Of a stretch of DNA of 64,000 nucleotides, positions 19,504-29,000 are shown in pieces. This DNA comes from Catellatospora sp. TT07R-123. Lineage in GTDB: Bacteria > Actinomycetota > Actinomycetes > Mycobacteriales > Micromonosporaceae. Made by a program: the position numbers and the translations under genes. Position 1 is the stretch's first letter. Each line of letters starts with the position of its first letter. Location: assembly GCF_018327705.1 (NCBI RefSeq), contig NZ_BNEM01000002.1:186001-250000 (forward strand), written 5' to 3'. The notes beneath the pieces are model-generated. The model was not told the origin of the DNA. It searched no databases and was given only the letters and a program-made list of their open reading frames with translations.

Positions 19504-19857
19504 TCAGTCCGCGGGCACGGCGGGCTGCTCGGCGATGCGGCGCTGGAGCGCCTGGACACCTGCCGTGTTGTCCTGTTCGAGGGTGACGAAGGTGTTCGCG
19601 GTGCGCCCGACCCGCTCACCCAGCGTCCGCAGCAGCGTCGAGACCTGGACCGCGCCTTCGAGCACGGCGTCGCGGCCGGGGGCGTACTCGGACACGAACT
19701 GCTGGGCCACCTCGTCGTTCTCGCCCCAGCAGCCGTCGAGCCGGTCGACCCCGGCGACCAGCGCGATCCGGGCCCGCTCGACGGTCATCGCGGCGGCCTG
19801 GAGCCGGTTGGACGCGCCGACCAGCACCTGGTCCTGCACCCGCAACTGCTGCGCCAT
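19504..19857 (-). CDS. WXG100-family protein (ESAT-6-like)
   Basis: The 117-residue all-helical protein fits the WXG100 layout of two helices joined by a turn with Trp-Gly: LVAGVDRLDGCWGENDEVAQQFVSEYAPGRDAV. The turn reads WGE rather than W-x-G, a variant seen in many actinobacterial members. Such proteins are exported as dimers by T7SS. The gene ends 5 bp before the giant gene and could supply its partner helix-hairpin. ATG 19857 is preceded by GGAGG. I see no clear C-terminal YxxxD/E signal, so export may depend on a partner. Confidence 0.8.
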   Translation of the reverse strand: MAQQLRVQDQVLVGASNRLQAAAMTVERARIALVAGVDRLDGCWGENDEVAQQFVSEYAPGRDAVLEGAVQVSTLLRTLGERVGRTANTFVTLEQDNTAGVQALQRRIAEQPAVPAD

Positions 19858-19872
19858 GCCATCAGCCTCCGG

Positions 19873-20289
19873 TCACAGTCCGTGGCCGCCGGGACGGCGG
19901 GTGAAGGGCAGCCCGTCCAGGTCCAGCCGTTCGGGCAGCAGCCGCTCCAGGTCGGCGGTGCCCTCCATCAGGTCGCGTACGCTCAGGCCGCCCACCGGCG
20001 CCTCGGGCAGTTCGCCGAGCAGCTGCTGCAGCACGCTCTGCCGGGCGCGGGCGACGGTGTCGAGCACGGTGCGGGCCAGCTCGGCCGGGGCCATCCGCCG
20101 GTAGTCCTGGGAGTTGAAGGTCAGCGCCCTCAGCTCGCCCTGGGCACCGACGGTGGCGGTGACCAGGCCCTGCGGCGAGGTCATCGTCGCCGACACCGCC
20201 GCCATGCGCCGGTGCGCCTCGATCGCGAACGCCCGGTGCCGGGCGTAGTCCGCCGCGGCCTGCTCCAGGCCCCGATCCGCGGCCGTCAT
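19873..20289 (-). CDS. YbaB/EbfC-family protein of the T7SS operon
   Basis: The product has 138 residues; ATG 20289 has GGGAG four bases upstream. A long N-terminal helix (RGLEQAAADYARHRAFAIEAHRRMAAVSATMTS) leads into the short beta-sheet GLVTATVGAQGELRALTFNSQDYRRM and further helices (PAELARTVLDTVARARQSVLQQLL). This is the YbaB/EbfC fold. YbaB-like proteins are common beside WXG100 genes in actinobacteria (compare EspL in mycobacteria), where a chaperone-like role is assumed. It lies in the compact minus-strand run, 15 bp before the WXG100 gene. Confidence 0.75.
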   Translation of the reverse strand: MTAADRGLEQAAADYARHRAFAIEAHRRMAAVSATMTSPQGLVTATVGAQGELRALTFNSQDYRRMAPAELARTVLDTVARARQSVLQQLLGELPEAPVGGLSVRDLMEGTADLERLLPERLDLDGLPFTRRPGGHGL

Positions 20290-20326
20290 GGTGCTCCCGT
20301 CCCGGCTGCCGCCGTACCCGTCATGG

Positions 20327-21961
20327 TCAGCGGCCCGTCGCGTGCCGGGGCGCGGGCGCGGTCGTCGGCTGCTCCGGCCGGGGCACCGGGGTGACCGGCA
20401 CCGGCGCGCCCGGCGTGACCACGTAGTCCGGCTCGTCGGCCGTGCCGGGGTCGCCGCCGCGGATGACGCCGGGGGCCACGTCGTCGGTGACGCCCCAGAT
20501 GTCGCGGTCCTCCTGCAACCAGGTGGTGCGTTCGCGTTCCTCGCCGTCCTTCTTGCCCCCGCCTGCACCGGGCGACATCGGCATGAACGGCATGCCGGTC
20601 CCGCTGCCGCCCGCCCCGCCCGCTCCGCCGCCGCGGGCCGCGAGCAGCGACGACGTCGAGCCGAGGCCGCCGGTGCCGGGGCCGCCGCGGCCGAGGGTGA
20701 CGTCCTGGGCCGCGGCCGAGCCGCCCGCGGACGGGAACTCCGAGCGCACCGGCGGTGACGTGCCGTCAGGCAGCGCGGGGGCGCCGGGCAGGCCGGGGCG
20801 TACGCCGCCGCCGGGCAGGCCGCCGGGTGAGCCGGGAAGGGACGGGCTGCCCGGGATGCTGGGGCGCCCCGGAATACCACCGGGCAGGACCGGCGGGATG
20901 CCGGGAGAACCCGAGCCGGGCAGGCCCGGCACACCCGAGCCCGGGATGCCCGGGGAGTTCGAGCCGGGGATGGTCGGCCTGGTCGTGCCGGGGATCGACG
21001 GCGAGTTCGAACCGGGCAGGTTCGGGATCGCGCCGGGCAGGTTCGGCGAGTTGGACCCCGGCAGGTTGGGCGAGTTCGGGCCGGGGACGTTCGGCGAGTT
21101 CGAGCCGGGCAGGTTCGGGGAGTTCAGCCCCGGGATGTTCGGCGAGTTCGACCCCGGCAGATCGGGCGAGTTGCCACCCGGCAGATCGGGCGAGTTCGGC
21201 CCCGGGATGTTCGGCGACGGGATGTTCGGCGGGGGTGGCGGGTTGGGCGGCGGGGTGTTGGTGTTGGGCCCGTTGGGGTTCGGCGTGACCGGCGGCGGCA
21301 GCGTCGTGGTGACCTTCAGCGCGGTCAGCGACGTCGTGACGTCCTGGTACGCCGTGGCCAGCGTGGTCAGGATGGCGCGGGCGCGCTCGCTGAGGCTGTT
21401 GTCGATGTCGGAGTACGCCGACGGCGTGTAGACGGTCTCGCCGCTGCCGTTGGTGAACCACGGCTGGTGCGGCGGGTCCGGGTACCAGCCGTACTCGGTG
21501 TAGACGACCTCGTTGCGCCAGGTCTCGTACAGGCTGTCGTAGCGGGCCTTGGTCTCGCGCGCACCCTGGTAGTTCAGCTCGATGATCGCGTTGATCGCCG
21601 TGTTGAGGGCGTTGCCCGACGTCAGGATGAGGTCGTCGTAGCTGCGCACCGGCCGGGTCAGCAGCGTGTTGTTCTCCCGGATCATGGTGCGCAGCTGGGT
21701 GAGCACGGTGTCGAACGCGGTCGCCGCGTCACCGGTCCACTTGTGCGAGGTGATCAGGGCGGTGCGCTGCTTCTCGATCTCGGTCAGCGAGCTGGTCAGC
21801 GCGGTCGACACCTTGACCAGCGCCGAGGAGATGTCCCACAGCGTCTGGGGGCTGGCCGCACCGCGCTCGTTGATGTGGGTGTAGCCGTCGCGGCGTACGT
21901 CGCCGACCAGGATCTCCTGGACCTTGCGCCAGTCCCAGGACGCCCATTCGCTCGCCGGCAC
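20327..21961 (-). CDS. PPE/WXG100-like protein with long NSPxxPG repeat tail
   Basis: The product has 544 residues and starts at GTG 21961 behind a perfect GGAGG. The first 210 residues are helical and resemble the WXG100/PPE group (SSALVKVSTALTSSLTEIEKQRTALITSHKWTGDAATAFDTVLTQLRTM, with a WTG turn). A Pro/Asn-rich region (about 225-420) then repeats a 5-7-residue unit such as NSPNLPGS more than ten times. The tail is Gly/Pro-rich and ends with an acidic stretch (RTTWLQEDRDIWGVTDDVAPGVIRGG) of the kind found near the C terminus of PPE-type proteins. It is probably exported by the local T7SS. The repeat could span the cell wall. No transmembrane helix is present. Confidence 0.7.
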   Translation of the reverse strand: MPASEWASWDWRKVQEILVGDVRRDGYTHINERGAASPQTLWDISSALVKVSTALTSSLTEIEKQRTALITSHKWTGDAATAFDTVLTQLRTMIRENNTLLTRPVRSYDDLILTSGNALNTAINAIIELNYQGARETKARYDSLYETWRNEVVYTEYGWYPDPPHQPWFTNGSGETVYTPSAYSDIDNSLSERARAILTTLATAYQDVTTSLTALKVTTTLPPPVTPNPNGPNTNTPPPNPPPPPNIPSPNIPGPNSPDLPGGNSPDLPGSNSPNIPGLNSPNLPGSNSPNVPGPNSPNLPGSNSPNLPGAIPNLPGSNSPSIPGTTRPTIPGSNSPGIPGSGVPGLPGSGSPGIPPVLPGGIPGRPSIPGSPSLPGSPGGLPGGGVRPGLPGAPALPDGTSPPVRSEFPSAGGSAAAQDVTLGRGGPGTGGLGSTSSLLAARGGGAGGAGGSGTGMPFMPMSPGAGGGKKDGEERERTTWLQEDRDIWGVTDDVAPGVIRGGDPGTADEPDYVVTPGAPVPVTPVPRPEQPTTAPAPRHATGR

Positions 21962-21991
21962 GGTTCCTCCGCGACTTCGGTCAGGTTCCGG

Positions 21992-22333
21992 CTACCGGGA
22001 GCCGCCGTAGCGGGTGCCGATGGCGGAGATGTCGGTGGTGGCGAGGGTGTCGTTGTCCTCGTCGGCGTCGGTGAGGGTGGTCGCCGCCGTGGTGAGCCCG
22101 GCGGACAGGTCCGCGAAGGCGAGCTGGAGGTTCTCCAGCGCCGTCACGAACGAGGTCACCCCGGTGGTGACGGTGGTGACCAGCGTGTTGCCCTCGGTGA
22201 AGGCGCCGACCTTGAGCGCGCCGGGCAGCGGCTGCAACTCGTTCTGCGGGGCGTCCAGGATCGGGGGCAGCAGCAGGAACTTCGACGCGGCGCCGTTGAT
22301 GAGGGCGGCGTCGACGGTCAGCTGGGCGGCCAC
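21992..22333 (-). CDS. Small helical T7SS-operon protein, unknown
   Basis: The product has 113 residues and starts at GTG 22333 with GAGAGGA upstream. Its second half is a long Thr/Ala-rich helix (TTVTTGVTSFVTALENLQLAFADLSAGLTTAATTLTDADEDND), and an acidic loop comes before the end. There is no W-x-G motif and no signal peptide. Its size and helical nature suggest an ESX partner protein of the PE or EsxB type, but this is not shown by a motif. It sits between the PPE-like and WXG100 genes in the same direction, so cotranscription is very likely. Confidence 0.6.
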   Translation of the reverse strand: MAAQLTVDAALINGAASKFLLLPPILDAPQNELQPLPGALKVGAFTEGNTLVTTVTTGVTSFVTALENLQLAFADLSAGLTTAATTLTDADEDNDTLATTDISAIGTRYGGSR

Positions 22334-22358
22334 GGCGGGTTCCTCTCGTCCGGGCCGG

Positions 22359-22640
22359 TCACAGGCCGCCGGAGGCGCGGCGGTCGGCGTCCTGGTAGTT
22401 GGCGACGATGGTCATCAGGCGCTGCACGTTGGCCTCCAGGTCACCGCTCATGACCCCGGCCGAGTTGTTCCACTTGGTCTGGGCGTCGGTGTAGGTGGTG
22501 ACGCTGAGCGCGTTCCACTGGGCGAACCGGGCGCTGGCCGTGGCGCGCATGTGCTCCACGACCTCGCTGAGGGCCCGGTTCTGGGCGCGCAGCTGGTCGG
22601 CGGCGCCGTTGACGACCTCGTACGTGATTCCGAATGCCAT
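22359..22640 (-). CDS. WXG100-family protein with YxxxD export motif
   Basis: The product has 93 residues; ATG 22640 follows GGGGAG. It is a two-helix WXG100 protein with an NRALSEVVEHMRATASARF helix, a KWNNSAG turn and a second helix. The C terminus carries YQDAD, which fits the YxxxD/E general T7SS export signal placed just after the second helix. It is paired with the WXG100 gene 46 bp upstream, the usual arrangement for an EsxA/EsxB-type heterodimer. Of the small proteins here it is the best candidate for the signal-bearing partner. Confidence 0.85.
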   Translation of the reverse strand: MAFGITYEVVNGAADQLRAQNRALSEVVEHMRATASARFAQWNALSVTTYTDAQTKWNNSAGVMSGDLEANVQRLMTIVANYQDADRRASGGL

Positions 22641-22686
22641 GGTGGCTGCTCCCCTGCGAGTTGCGGTACGGGTGGACGGTCGGTGG

Positions 22687-22971
22687 TCAGGAGTTCTGGG
22701 CCTCGGCCGTCTCCATGGTCTCGATCATCTGGCCGAACCAGACGATCAGGTTCTGCAGCGGGGCGTTGACGGTGCTCTGGTAGTCGGCCAGCCACTGGTC
22801 GACGACGTTGTTGTAGCTGTTGCGGGCCGGGCCGTACCAGCTGTTGCCGATGCCGCGGATGGAGCCGTCCACGGTCTTGCGGATCGCTTCCACCTGTGCG
22901 GAGTACTGCTGGAACTCGGACAGGGCGGCGCGCAGCTGCGCCGCGTCGATCTGCAGGTTCATCGTGGCCAT
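22687..22971 (-). CDS. WXG100-family protein (EsxA-like)
   Basis: The product has 94 residues; ATG 22971 has GGAGAGG about nine bases upstream. Helix 1 is AAQLRAALSEFQQYSAQVEAIRKTVDGSI. The turn GNSWYGPARNSY holds the canonical W-x-G, and helix 2 is LADYQSTVNAPLQNLIVWFGQMIETMETAEA. It is the first gene of the minus-strand series that runs through the giant gene. The 16-bp palindromic motif at 23101-23116 lies 130 bp upstream. It probably pairs with the product of 22359-22640. Confidence 0.85.
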   Translation of the reverse strand: MATMNLQIDAAQLRAALSEFQQYSAQVEAIRKTVDGSIRGIGNSWYGPARNSYNNVVDQWLADYQSTVNAPLQNLIVWFGQMIETMETAEAQNS

Positions 22972-23100
22972 CGCAGGTCACCTCTCCTGTGGGCCGTCGC
23001 TGTCGGACGGCCGGTCCTCGCCCCGAACCGTAGTGGGAACCGGTGCCGCTGCCGAAGACCCAAATCACGGGCGGTGCCGGGGCCCTCACCCAGCGACGGA

Positions 23101-23116
23101 TGGGCCCGCGGACCCA
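23101..23116. promoter_or_regulatory. 16-bp palindromic motif, site 1
   Basis: TGGGCCCGCGGACCCA lies between the end of eccB and the first WXG100 gene. The same 16 bases occur at 25972-25987, and a variant at 31233-31248. The sequence is a near palindrome (TGGGYCCGCGGRCCCA). It probably binds a dimeric regulator of the T7SS locus. Confidence 0.6.
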
Positions 23117-23138
23117 CCCGCCGCCGCGCGGGGCCGCC

Positions 23139-24521
23139 TCAGCGCTGCGCGAAGTCGCCCGCCGCGGCCGGGTCGAGCACCGGCCCGCGCGGGACCAGCG
23201 CGAGCAGCGTCGCGGGCACCTCGGCGGCCGCGGCGGCGTCGTAGCCGAGCGCGGTGGCGCCGCCGGGGCTGAGCGGGAACGCCAGCCCGAGGTCGGTGAT
23301 CAGGTACCGGGCCTGCCCGGTCCGGGCCAGCACGCCGCCGCCCGCCGGGACCGCGATGTGCTCCGCGGCCCGGGAGTCGTCGCCGCGCCGGGGCGTCGCG
23401 GCGGGCAGCCCTGCCACCGCCGCCAGCACGAGGTCCTGCCGGGCCTGGCCGTCGACCGCGGTTCGCGCGCACAGCGAGCGCCCGCCCAGGTCCGCCGGGG
23501 CCAGCAGCGTGGGCGGGCGCTGCGGCAGGTCGGCGAAGTCGAGGTCGGCCGCCGACCGCGGCGCGGCGACGACCCCGGCGGAGCTGACCGCGATCGCGCG
23601 CGGCTCGCCGCCGGGGTAGGCGGCGCGGTTGGCGGGGTCGGCCAGCGCCAGGCCCGCGACCGTGGGCGGGACCGCGAGCAGGCCGTCCGGCAGGACCAGC
23701 CGGTAGTCCTCGGCGCTGCCGGTGGCGTCGGCGGCGATGCGCAGCACCTGCCCGACCCGGGTGGCGACCCCGTCGACGACCGGTCCGGCGCTCCCGCGCC
23801 CGGCCAGGTCCGGCGGCCGCAGGTCCGGTCCGGCCGGGACGGCGTTGAGCCAGGTGTCGGCGACCGGGACGGGCCGGGTCGCGTCGAGGCCGAACACCAC
23901 GGAGGCGGTCGCGTCGACGACCCGCAGCCGCCGGGTGTGCCAGATCAGGTGGCGCTGCCCCGCCGGGGTCGCCACCAGCACCGCCTGGTCTTCGGGCAGT
24001 GGTGCGGCGGGCAGGTCCTGTCCGAGCACGACGGTCGTGGACGGGGCGGTGCCGGGGGCCGCGCAGACCAGCCACGGCGCGCTGGACAGCTCGGCCGGGG
24101 CGGGCACGTCGTCGGGGGCGCCGGGGATGCCCAGGGCCGGTCCGTGCCGTACGCCGGACAGGGATCTGGTCGACACGGTGCGCACGACGGCCCCGGCTCC
24201 GGCGACGAGCCGGGCGGAGGCGTAGTTGAGCGCCGGGTGCAGCGTCTCGGTGGTCGGGTCGTACAGGTAGCGGGCGCCGGTCTCCTGCTCGACGATGATC
24301 GAGCCCGAGGCGCGCCAGCCGTCGTCCCCGCCGGGGAAGAACAGGCCGTAGACCCCGCAGGCCGCGGCGATCAGCCCCGCGACCAGCGCTCCGGCGAAGG
24401 CGGCGACGCTGAAGCGGCGGGTCGGGGTCTCCAGGGCGTCGGCGTCGCCGTGCAGCAGCGCCGAGCGCATCCGCCCGACCACGAAGTTGTGGGCCTGCAA
24501 CTGGTCGCGTTTGGTCTGCAC
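23139..24521 (-). CDS. eccB: Type VII secretion protein EccB
   Basis: The 460-residue membrane protein is the periplasmic/core component of the ESX machine. The cytoplasmic N terminus MQTKRDQLQAHNFVVGRMRSALLHGDAD is the family signature and is followed by one helix (AAFAGALVAGLIAAACGVYGLFFP). The large outer domain contains GSIIVEQETGARYLYDP, LHPALNYASARLV and CAAPGTAPSTTVVLGQDLPA, then the repeated core domains. The length matches EccB proteins. The start is GTG 24521, three bases after the eccD stop, so translation is probably coupled. It is less likely to be cotranscribed with the WXG100 genes downstream, since the palindromic motif lies between them. Confidence 0.93.
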   Translation of the reverse strand: MQTKRDQLQAHNFVVGRMRSALLHGDADALETPTRRFSVAAFAGALVAGLIAAACGVYGLFFPGGDDGWRASGSIIVEQETGARYLYDPTTETLHPALNYASARLVAGAGAVVRTVSTRSLSGVRHGPALGIPGAPDDVPAPAELSSAPWLVCAAPGTAPSTTVVLGQDLPAAPLPEDQAVLVATPAGQRHLIWHTRRLRVVDATASVVFGLDATRPVPVADTWLNAVPAGPDLRPPDLAGRGSAGPVVDGVATRVGQVLRIAADATGSAEDYRLVLPDGLLAVPPTVAGLALADPANRAAYPGGEPRAIAVSSAGVVAAPRSAADLDFADLPQRPPTLLAPADLGGRSLCARTAVDGQARQDLVLAAVAGLPAATPRRGDDSRAAEHIAVPAGGGVLARTGQARYLITDLGLAFPLSPGGATALGYDAAAAAEVPATLLALVPRGPVLDPAAAGDFAQR

Positions 24522-24524
24522 GGC

Positions 24525-25907
24525 TCAGCCGCCGAGGCCGCGGACGCGGCGGTACACGTCGAGCACCGCCAGCAGCAGCGGGATCAGCGCCACGGCCAGC
24601 GTCGTCTCGCCGATCTCGGCCAGGCGCCCCCAGTAGGGGCGGGGCCTGCGCCCGGCGGGTGCCCGCAGCGCGGCCAGCAGCAGCACGGTCGCGGCCAGCC
24701 CGGCGGCGGGCACGACGAGGGTACGGGTCACCGCGCCGCCGTCGAGTGCGGCGCGCAGCACCAGCAGCGCGATCCCGGCGGCGGCCGCGCCCAGCAGCGC
24801 GAGCCGCTGCCAGGCGCCGGTGAGCACCCGCGACCGCAGCAGGAGCAGCACGGACACCGTGCCGGTGAGGGTCAGCGCCGCCCAGCCGCCCCGGTGCAGC
24901 ACCGCGGCCGCAACGGCGGCGGTCACCGCGATGGCCGTGTAGCCCGCGGTGACGTACGCGTCGGCCAGGGCGCTGCGGCGGCTGAGCAGGTCGTCGGGGA
25001 TGGGCTCGACCTCGCGGGTGATGTCGGCGACGCTGGTCGGCAGGTCGGGCAGCCGCATCCCGGCCAGCCGGAACGCCAGCGTCGGGACGGCCGGGCTGAG
25101 CAGCAGCATCAGCACCACGACCGTCGCGGCGGCGCCCTCGGTGGTGGCCAGCCCTCCGGCCTGGAGCAGCCCGCCGAGCGCGGCGGCGCCCGCGACGGCC
25201 GCGACCAGGCCGAGGGCGGGTCCGAGCCCGCTGATCGCCGCGGCGGCCGCGGCACCGGTGACCGCTGTCGCGGCGACCGCGGCGGCCAGGCGCGCGCCCG
25301 GCGGCACCGTGGTCGCCCCGGACAGTTCCGGCAGCAGCGACCCGCCGAGCGCGGCGGCGCCGACGCCGCCCAGGGCCAGCAGCAGCGCGACAGCCCGGTC
25401 GGCCAGGGCCCGCGCGGCGAGGGCGGCCCCGGCCAGCAGCACCGCGGCCAGCACGCCCGCGGTGAGGGTCCGGGCCGCGGCGGGGCCCGGCAGCAGCAGC
25501 GCCCCGAGGCTGAAGGCGAGCCCGGCGGCGGCCGAGGCCAGCAGGCTGCCGCGGGTCAGCGCCGGGGACCAGCGGCCGGAGCTCTCCCGCACCTTGCCCG
25601 CGACGCCGTCGATCAGGTCGTCATGCGGGAAGGTCGGCATCGGAGTGTCGCGGGGGCTGAGGTAGACCAGGTCGCCGTCGCGCAGGCCCAGCGCGGTGAC
25701 GGTCTGGTCCTCGTCGAGGGCGCCGCCGCCGAGGCGCTGCAGCACCACCCCGCGTCCGGCGTACTCCTGCGCGGCGTCGGCGCCGAGCAGGTCCACGATC
25801 GCGGGCAGCACGTCGACGAGCGGGATGTTGGCCGGGACCGCCAGGTCCAGCGACCGCTGCGGGGCGACGACGGTGATGCGGCAGCGTTCGGCCGCGGGGG
25901 CGCTCAT
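24525..25907 (-). CDS. eccD: Type VII secretion integral membrane protein EccD
   Basis: The product has 460 residues. An N-terminal ubiquitin-like YukD domain (about 1-85: CRITVVAPQRSLDLAVPANIPLVDVLPAIVDLLG, VTALGLRDGDLVYL) is followed by a linker (DDLIDGVAGKVRESSGRWS) and about eleven transmembrane helices. These form the membrane channel part of the ESX complex. The motif PTSVADITREVEPIPDDLLSRR in the central loop is conserved in EccD. ATG 25907 fits the domain start; an upstream in-frame extension to 26033 runs into the promoter region and was rejected. The gene is divergent from eccC across a 146-bp gap holding motif site 2. Confidence 0.93.
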   Translation of the reverse strand: MSAPAAERCRITVVAPQRSLDLAVPANIPLVDVLPAIVDLLGADAAQEYAGRGVVLQRLGGGALDEDQTVTALGLRDGDLVYLSPRDTPMPTFPHDDLIDGVAGKVRESSGRWSPALTRGSLLASAAAGLAFSLGALLLPGPAAARTLTAGVLAAVLLAGAALAARALADRAVALLLALGGVGAAALGGSLLPELSGATTVPPGARLAAAVAATAVTGAAAAAAISGLGPALGLVAAVAGAAALGGLLQAGGLATTEGAAATVVVLMLLLSPAVPTLAFRLAGMRLPDLPTSVADITREVEPIPDDLLSRRSALADAYVTAGYTAIAVTAAVAAAVLHRGGWAALTLTGTVSVLLLLRSRVLTGAWQRLALLGAAAAGIALLVLRAALDGGAVTRTLVVPAAGLAATVLLLAALRAPAGRRPRPYWGRLAEIGETTLAVALIPLLLAVLDVYRRVRGLGG

Positions 25908-25971
25908 CGGGTGCCTGGCCCGGCCATGTCGTTCACGCGGCGACAGTAGTGACGCGGAGGCGGCGCGAACA

Positions 25972-25987
25972 TGGGCCCGCGGACCCA
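25972..25987. promoter_or_regulatory. 16-bp palindromic motif, site 2 (eccD/eccC divergent gap)
   Basis: TGGGCCCGCGGACCCA is identical to site 1. It lies 64 bp upstream of the eccD start and 66 bp upstream of the eccC start, well placed to control both divergent promoters. Confidence 0.65.
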
Positions 25988-26053
25988 AGTCAGGCCGGTC
26001 AGCGGCACGCAGAATGATCCGGTGCGTAGCCATGTCGCCCGGGAGGGGGCCAG

Positions 26054-29000
26054 GTGACGACGGTCGTGTTCCGCCGCCCGGCCCGCCAGCCGGGGCCGTC
26101 CCTGCCCCGCGGCGAGCTGGTCCTGCAGGAGCCGCCGACGCTGCCGGAGGTGGGCGGGGCGGATCTGTCGGCCGCGTTCACGTACCTGCCGGCGGCGCTG
26201 GGCTCCGGCGCGATGGCGCTGATCTTCATCCAGCCGGGCGGGTCGTCGCTGAGCTACCTGGCCGGCGGCATGATGGGCGTGTCGGGGCTGGGCATGCTGG
26301 TCGGGCAGCTCGGCCGCGGCGGCGGTGACCGCAGGCGGCGGCTGCGCGGCGAGCGCCGCGACTACCTGCGCTACCTGGCGCAGATGCGCCGCCAGGTGCG
26401 GCAGGTGGCGGTCCGGCAGGCCAAGGCGCTGGCGTGGACGCATCCGCATCCGGCGGCGCTGTGGTCGCTGGCCGGGCAGCGGCGCATGTGGGAGCGGCGG
26501 CCGACCTCCGCCGACTTCGGCGAGATCCGGCTGGGCCTGGGCAGCCAGCGGCTGACGGTGACGCTGACCCCGCCGCAGACCAAGCCGGTGGAGGACCTGG
26601 AGCCGCTGTGCGCGCAGGCGCTGCGCCGGTTCATCGAGGCGCACTGGAGTGTGCCGGGGCTGCCGGTCGCGGTGCAGCTGCGCGGCTTCGCGCGGGTGCT
26701 GCTCGCCCCGTCCGGCACCGCCGAGGACGGCTCCGGACCGGACGCCGACGACGGCGTGCTCGGTCTGGTCCGGGCGATGCTGGCGCAGCTGGCGACCTTC
26801 CACAGCCCCGACGACCTGCGGATCGTGGTGTGCGCCCCGCCGGAGCGGCAGGAGCGCTGGGACTGGGTGAAGTGGCTGCCGCACGCCCAGCACCCGGGGC
26901 ACGGCGACGGCGCGGGCGCGGCCCGGCTGCTCGCGGAGAACTTCGCCGACCTGGAGCGGCTGCTCGGCCCGTCGTTCGCGGAGCGGCCGAGGTTCGACGA
27001 TCCGGCGCTGCCGCACCGCGACGAGCCGTACACGGTGATCGTGGTGGACGGGGCGATCATCCCGCCGACGGCGCGGTTCGCGGCGGGCAGCGTGCGCAAC
27101 GCGACCGTGGTCGACGTCAGCGGGGCGCTGCGCTGGGCCGCCGACCCGCTGACGCTGCGGCTGCTGGCCGGGCCGGACGGGGTCGAGATGGTCGGCGCGG
27201 ACAGCCGCGGCCGGGACACCTCGACGCGGCTGGGCGTGCCCGACCGGCTGGGCCCGGCGGGGGCGGCGGGGCTGGCGCGGCGGCTGTCGCCGTACCGGCT
27301 GGGGGCGTCGGTGGAGACCACCGACTCGCTCACCGTCGACCTGGACCTGACGACGCTGCTGGGGCTGGGCGACCCGGAGACGTTCGACCCGGACGCGGTG
27401 CGGGCGGGGCGCTCGCGCTGGGACCACCTGCGGGTGCCGATCGGGGTGTCGTCCAACGGCACGCCGATCGAGCTGGACCTGAAGGAGGCCGCGCAGGGCG
27501 GCATGGGCCCGCACGGCATCCTGATCGGCGCGACCGGGTCGGGCAAGAGCGAGCTGCTGCGCACCCTGGTGCTGGCGCTGGGCGTCACCCACTCCTCCGA
27601 CGTGCTGAACTTCATCCTGGTCGACTTCAAGGGCGGGGCGACGTTCCTCGGCCTGGAGACGCTGCCGCACACCTCGGCGCTGATCACCAACCTCGCCGAC
27701 GAGCTGCCGCTGGTCGACCGGATGCAGGAGACGCTGCAGGGCGAGCTGGTACGCCGCCAGGAGCTGCTGCGCCAGTCCGGGTTCAGCGCGCTGAAGGACT
27801 ACGAGAAGGCCCGCACCGAGGGCGCGCCGCTGGACCCGCTGCCCACTCTGCTGATCGTGGTGGACGAGTTCAGTGAACTGCTGGCGACCAAACGCGACTT
27901 CATCGACCTGTTCGTGATGATCGGGCGGCTGGGCCGCAGCCTCGGCGTGCACCTGCTGCTGGCCTCGCAGCGGCTGGAGGAGGGCCGGATGCACCAGCTG
28001 GAGTCGCACCTGTCCTACCGCATCGGCCTGCGCACCTTCTCCGCGATCGAGAGCCGCAGCGTCATCGGCGTGCCCGACGCGTACGAGCTGCCGTCAGCCC
28101 CCGGCAACGGCTACCTGCGCGCCGACATGAGCACCCTGATCCGGTTCAAGGCCGCGTACGTGTCGGCGGCGCTGCGCCGGGCCGAGCGCCGGGCCCGCCG
28201 CGAGGAGGCCCGCCTGGGCCTGGTGCCGTACGGGCTGGGCCACGTGCCGCTGCCCGAGCAGCCCGACGCCGCGCCCGAACCGGCACCGGCCGACGCCGAG
28301 GCGGTCGGCAGCGCCCGGCTGCTCGACGTGATCGCGGCGCGGCTGGTCGGCCACGGCCCGCAGGCGCACCAGGTGTGGCTGCCGCCGCTGGCCCAGCCGC
28401 CGACGCTGGACCAGCTCCTGCCGCCGGTGCTGCCGCATCCGCGGTTCGGGCTGTCGACCCGGCAGGGCGGCACCGGCACGCTGCGGGTGCCGGTCGGGGT
28501 GATCGACCGGCCGCTGGAGCAGCGCCGCGACCTGCTCATGGCCGACCTGCTCGGGGCGGGCGGGCACGTCGGCATCGGCGGCGGCACCCAGAGCGGCAAG
28601 AGCACCCTGGTCCGGACCCTGGTGACGGCGCTGGCACTCACGCACACCCCGGCTGAGGTGCAGTTCTACTGCCTGGACTTCGGCGGCGGCAGCCTGGCCG
28701 GGCTGGCGGGGCTGCCGCACGTCGGCACGGTGGTGGGGCGGCTGGACCGCGAGCGGGTGTCGCGTACCGTCGCCGAGGTCGCCGATCTGCTGGCCCGGCG
28801 GGAGCAGCGGTTCGCCGCGCACGGCGTCGACAGCATCGCCGCGTACCGGCAGGGGCGGGCCGAGGGGCGGCTGCCCGAGGGCGCCGACGACGGATACGGC
28901 GACGTGTTCCTGGTCGTGGACGGCTGGCTGACGCTGCACCAGGACTTCGAGACGCTGGAGCCGTCGTTCTCGGAGCTGGCCACACGCGGCCTCAACTACG

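Noticed and set aside
7968..19619. A 3883-codon open frame on the minus strand and a 3088-codon open frame on the plus strand (10838-20104) covering the giant gene
   Set aside because: Their translations are runs of Arg, Pro, Gly and Ala with no domains. They stay open only because stop codons are rare in shifted frames of very GC-rich DNA. The 8957-19498 frame has normal protein composition, a recognised N-terminal domain and operon spacing.
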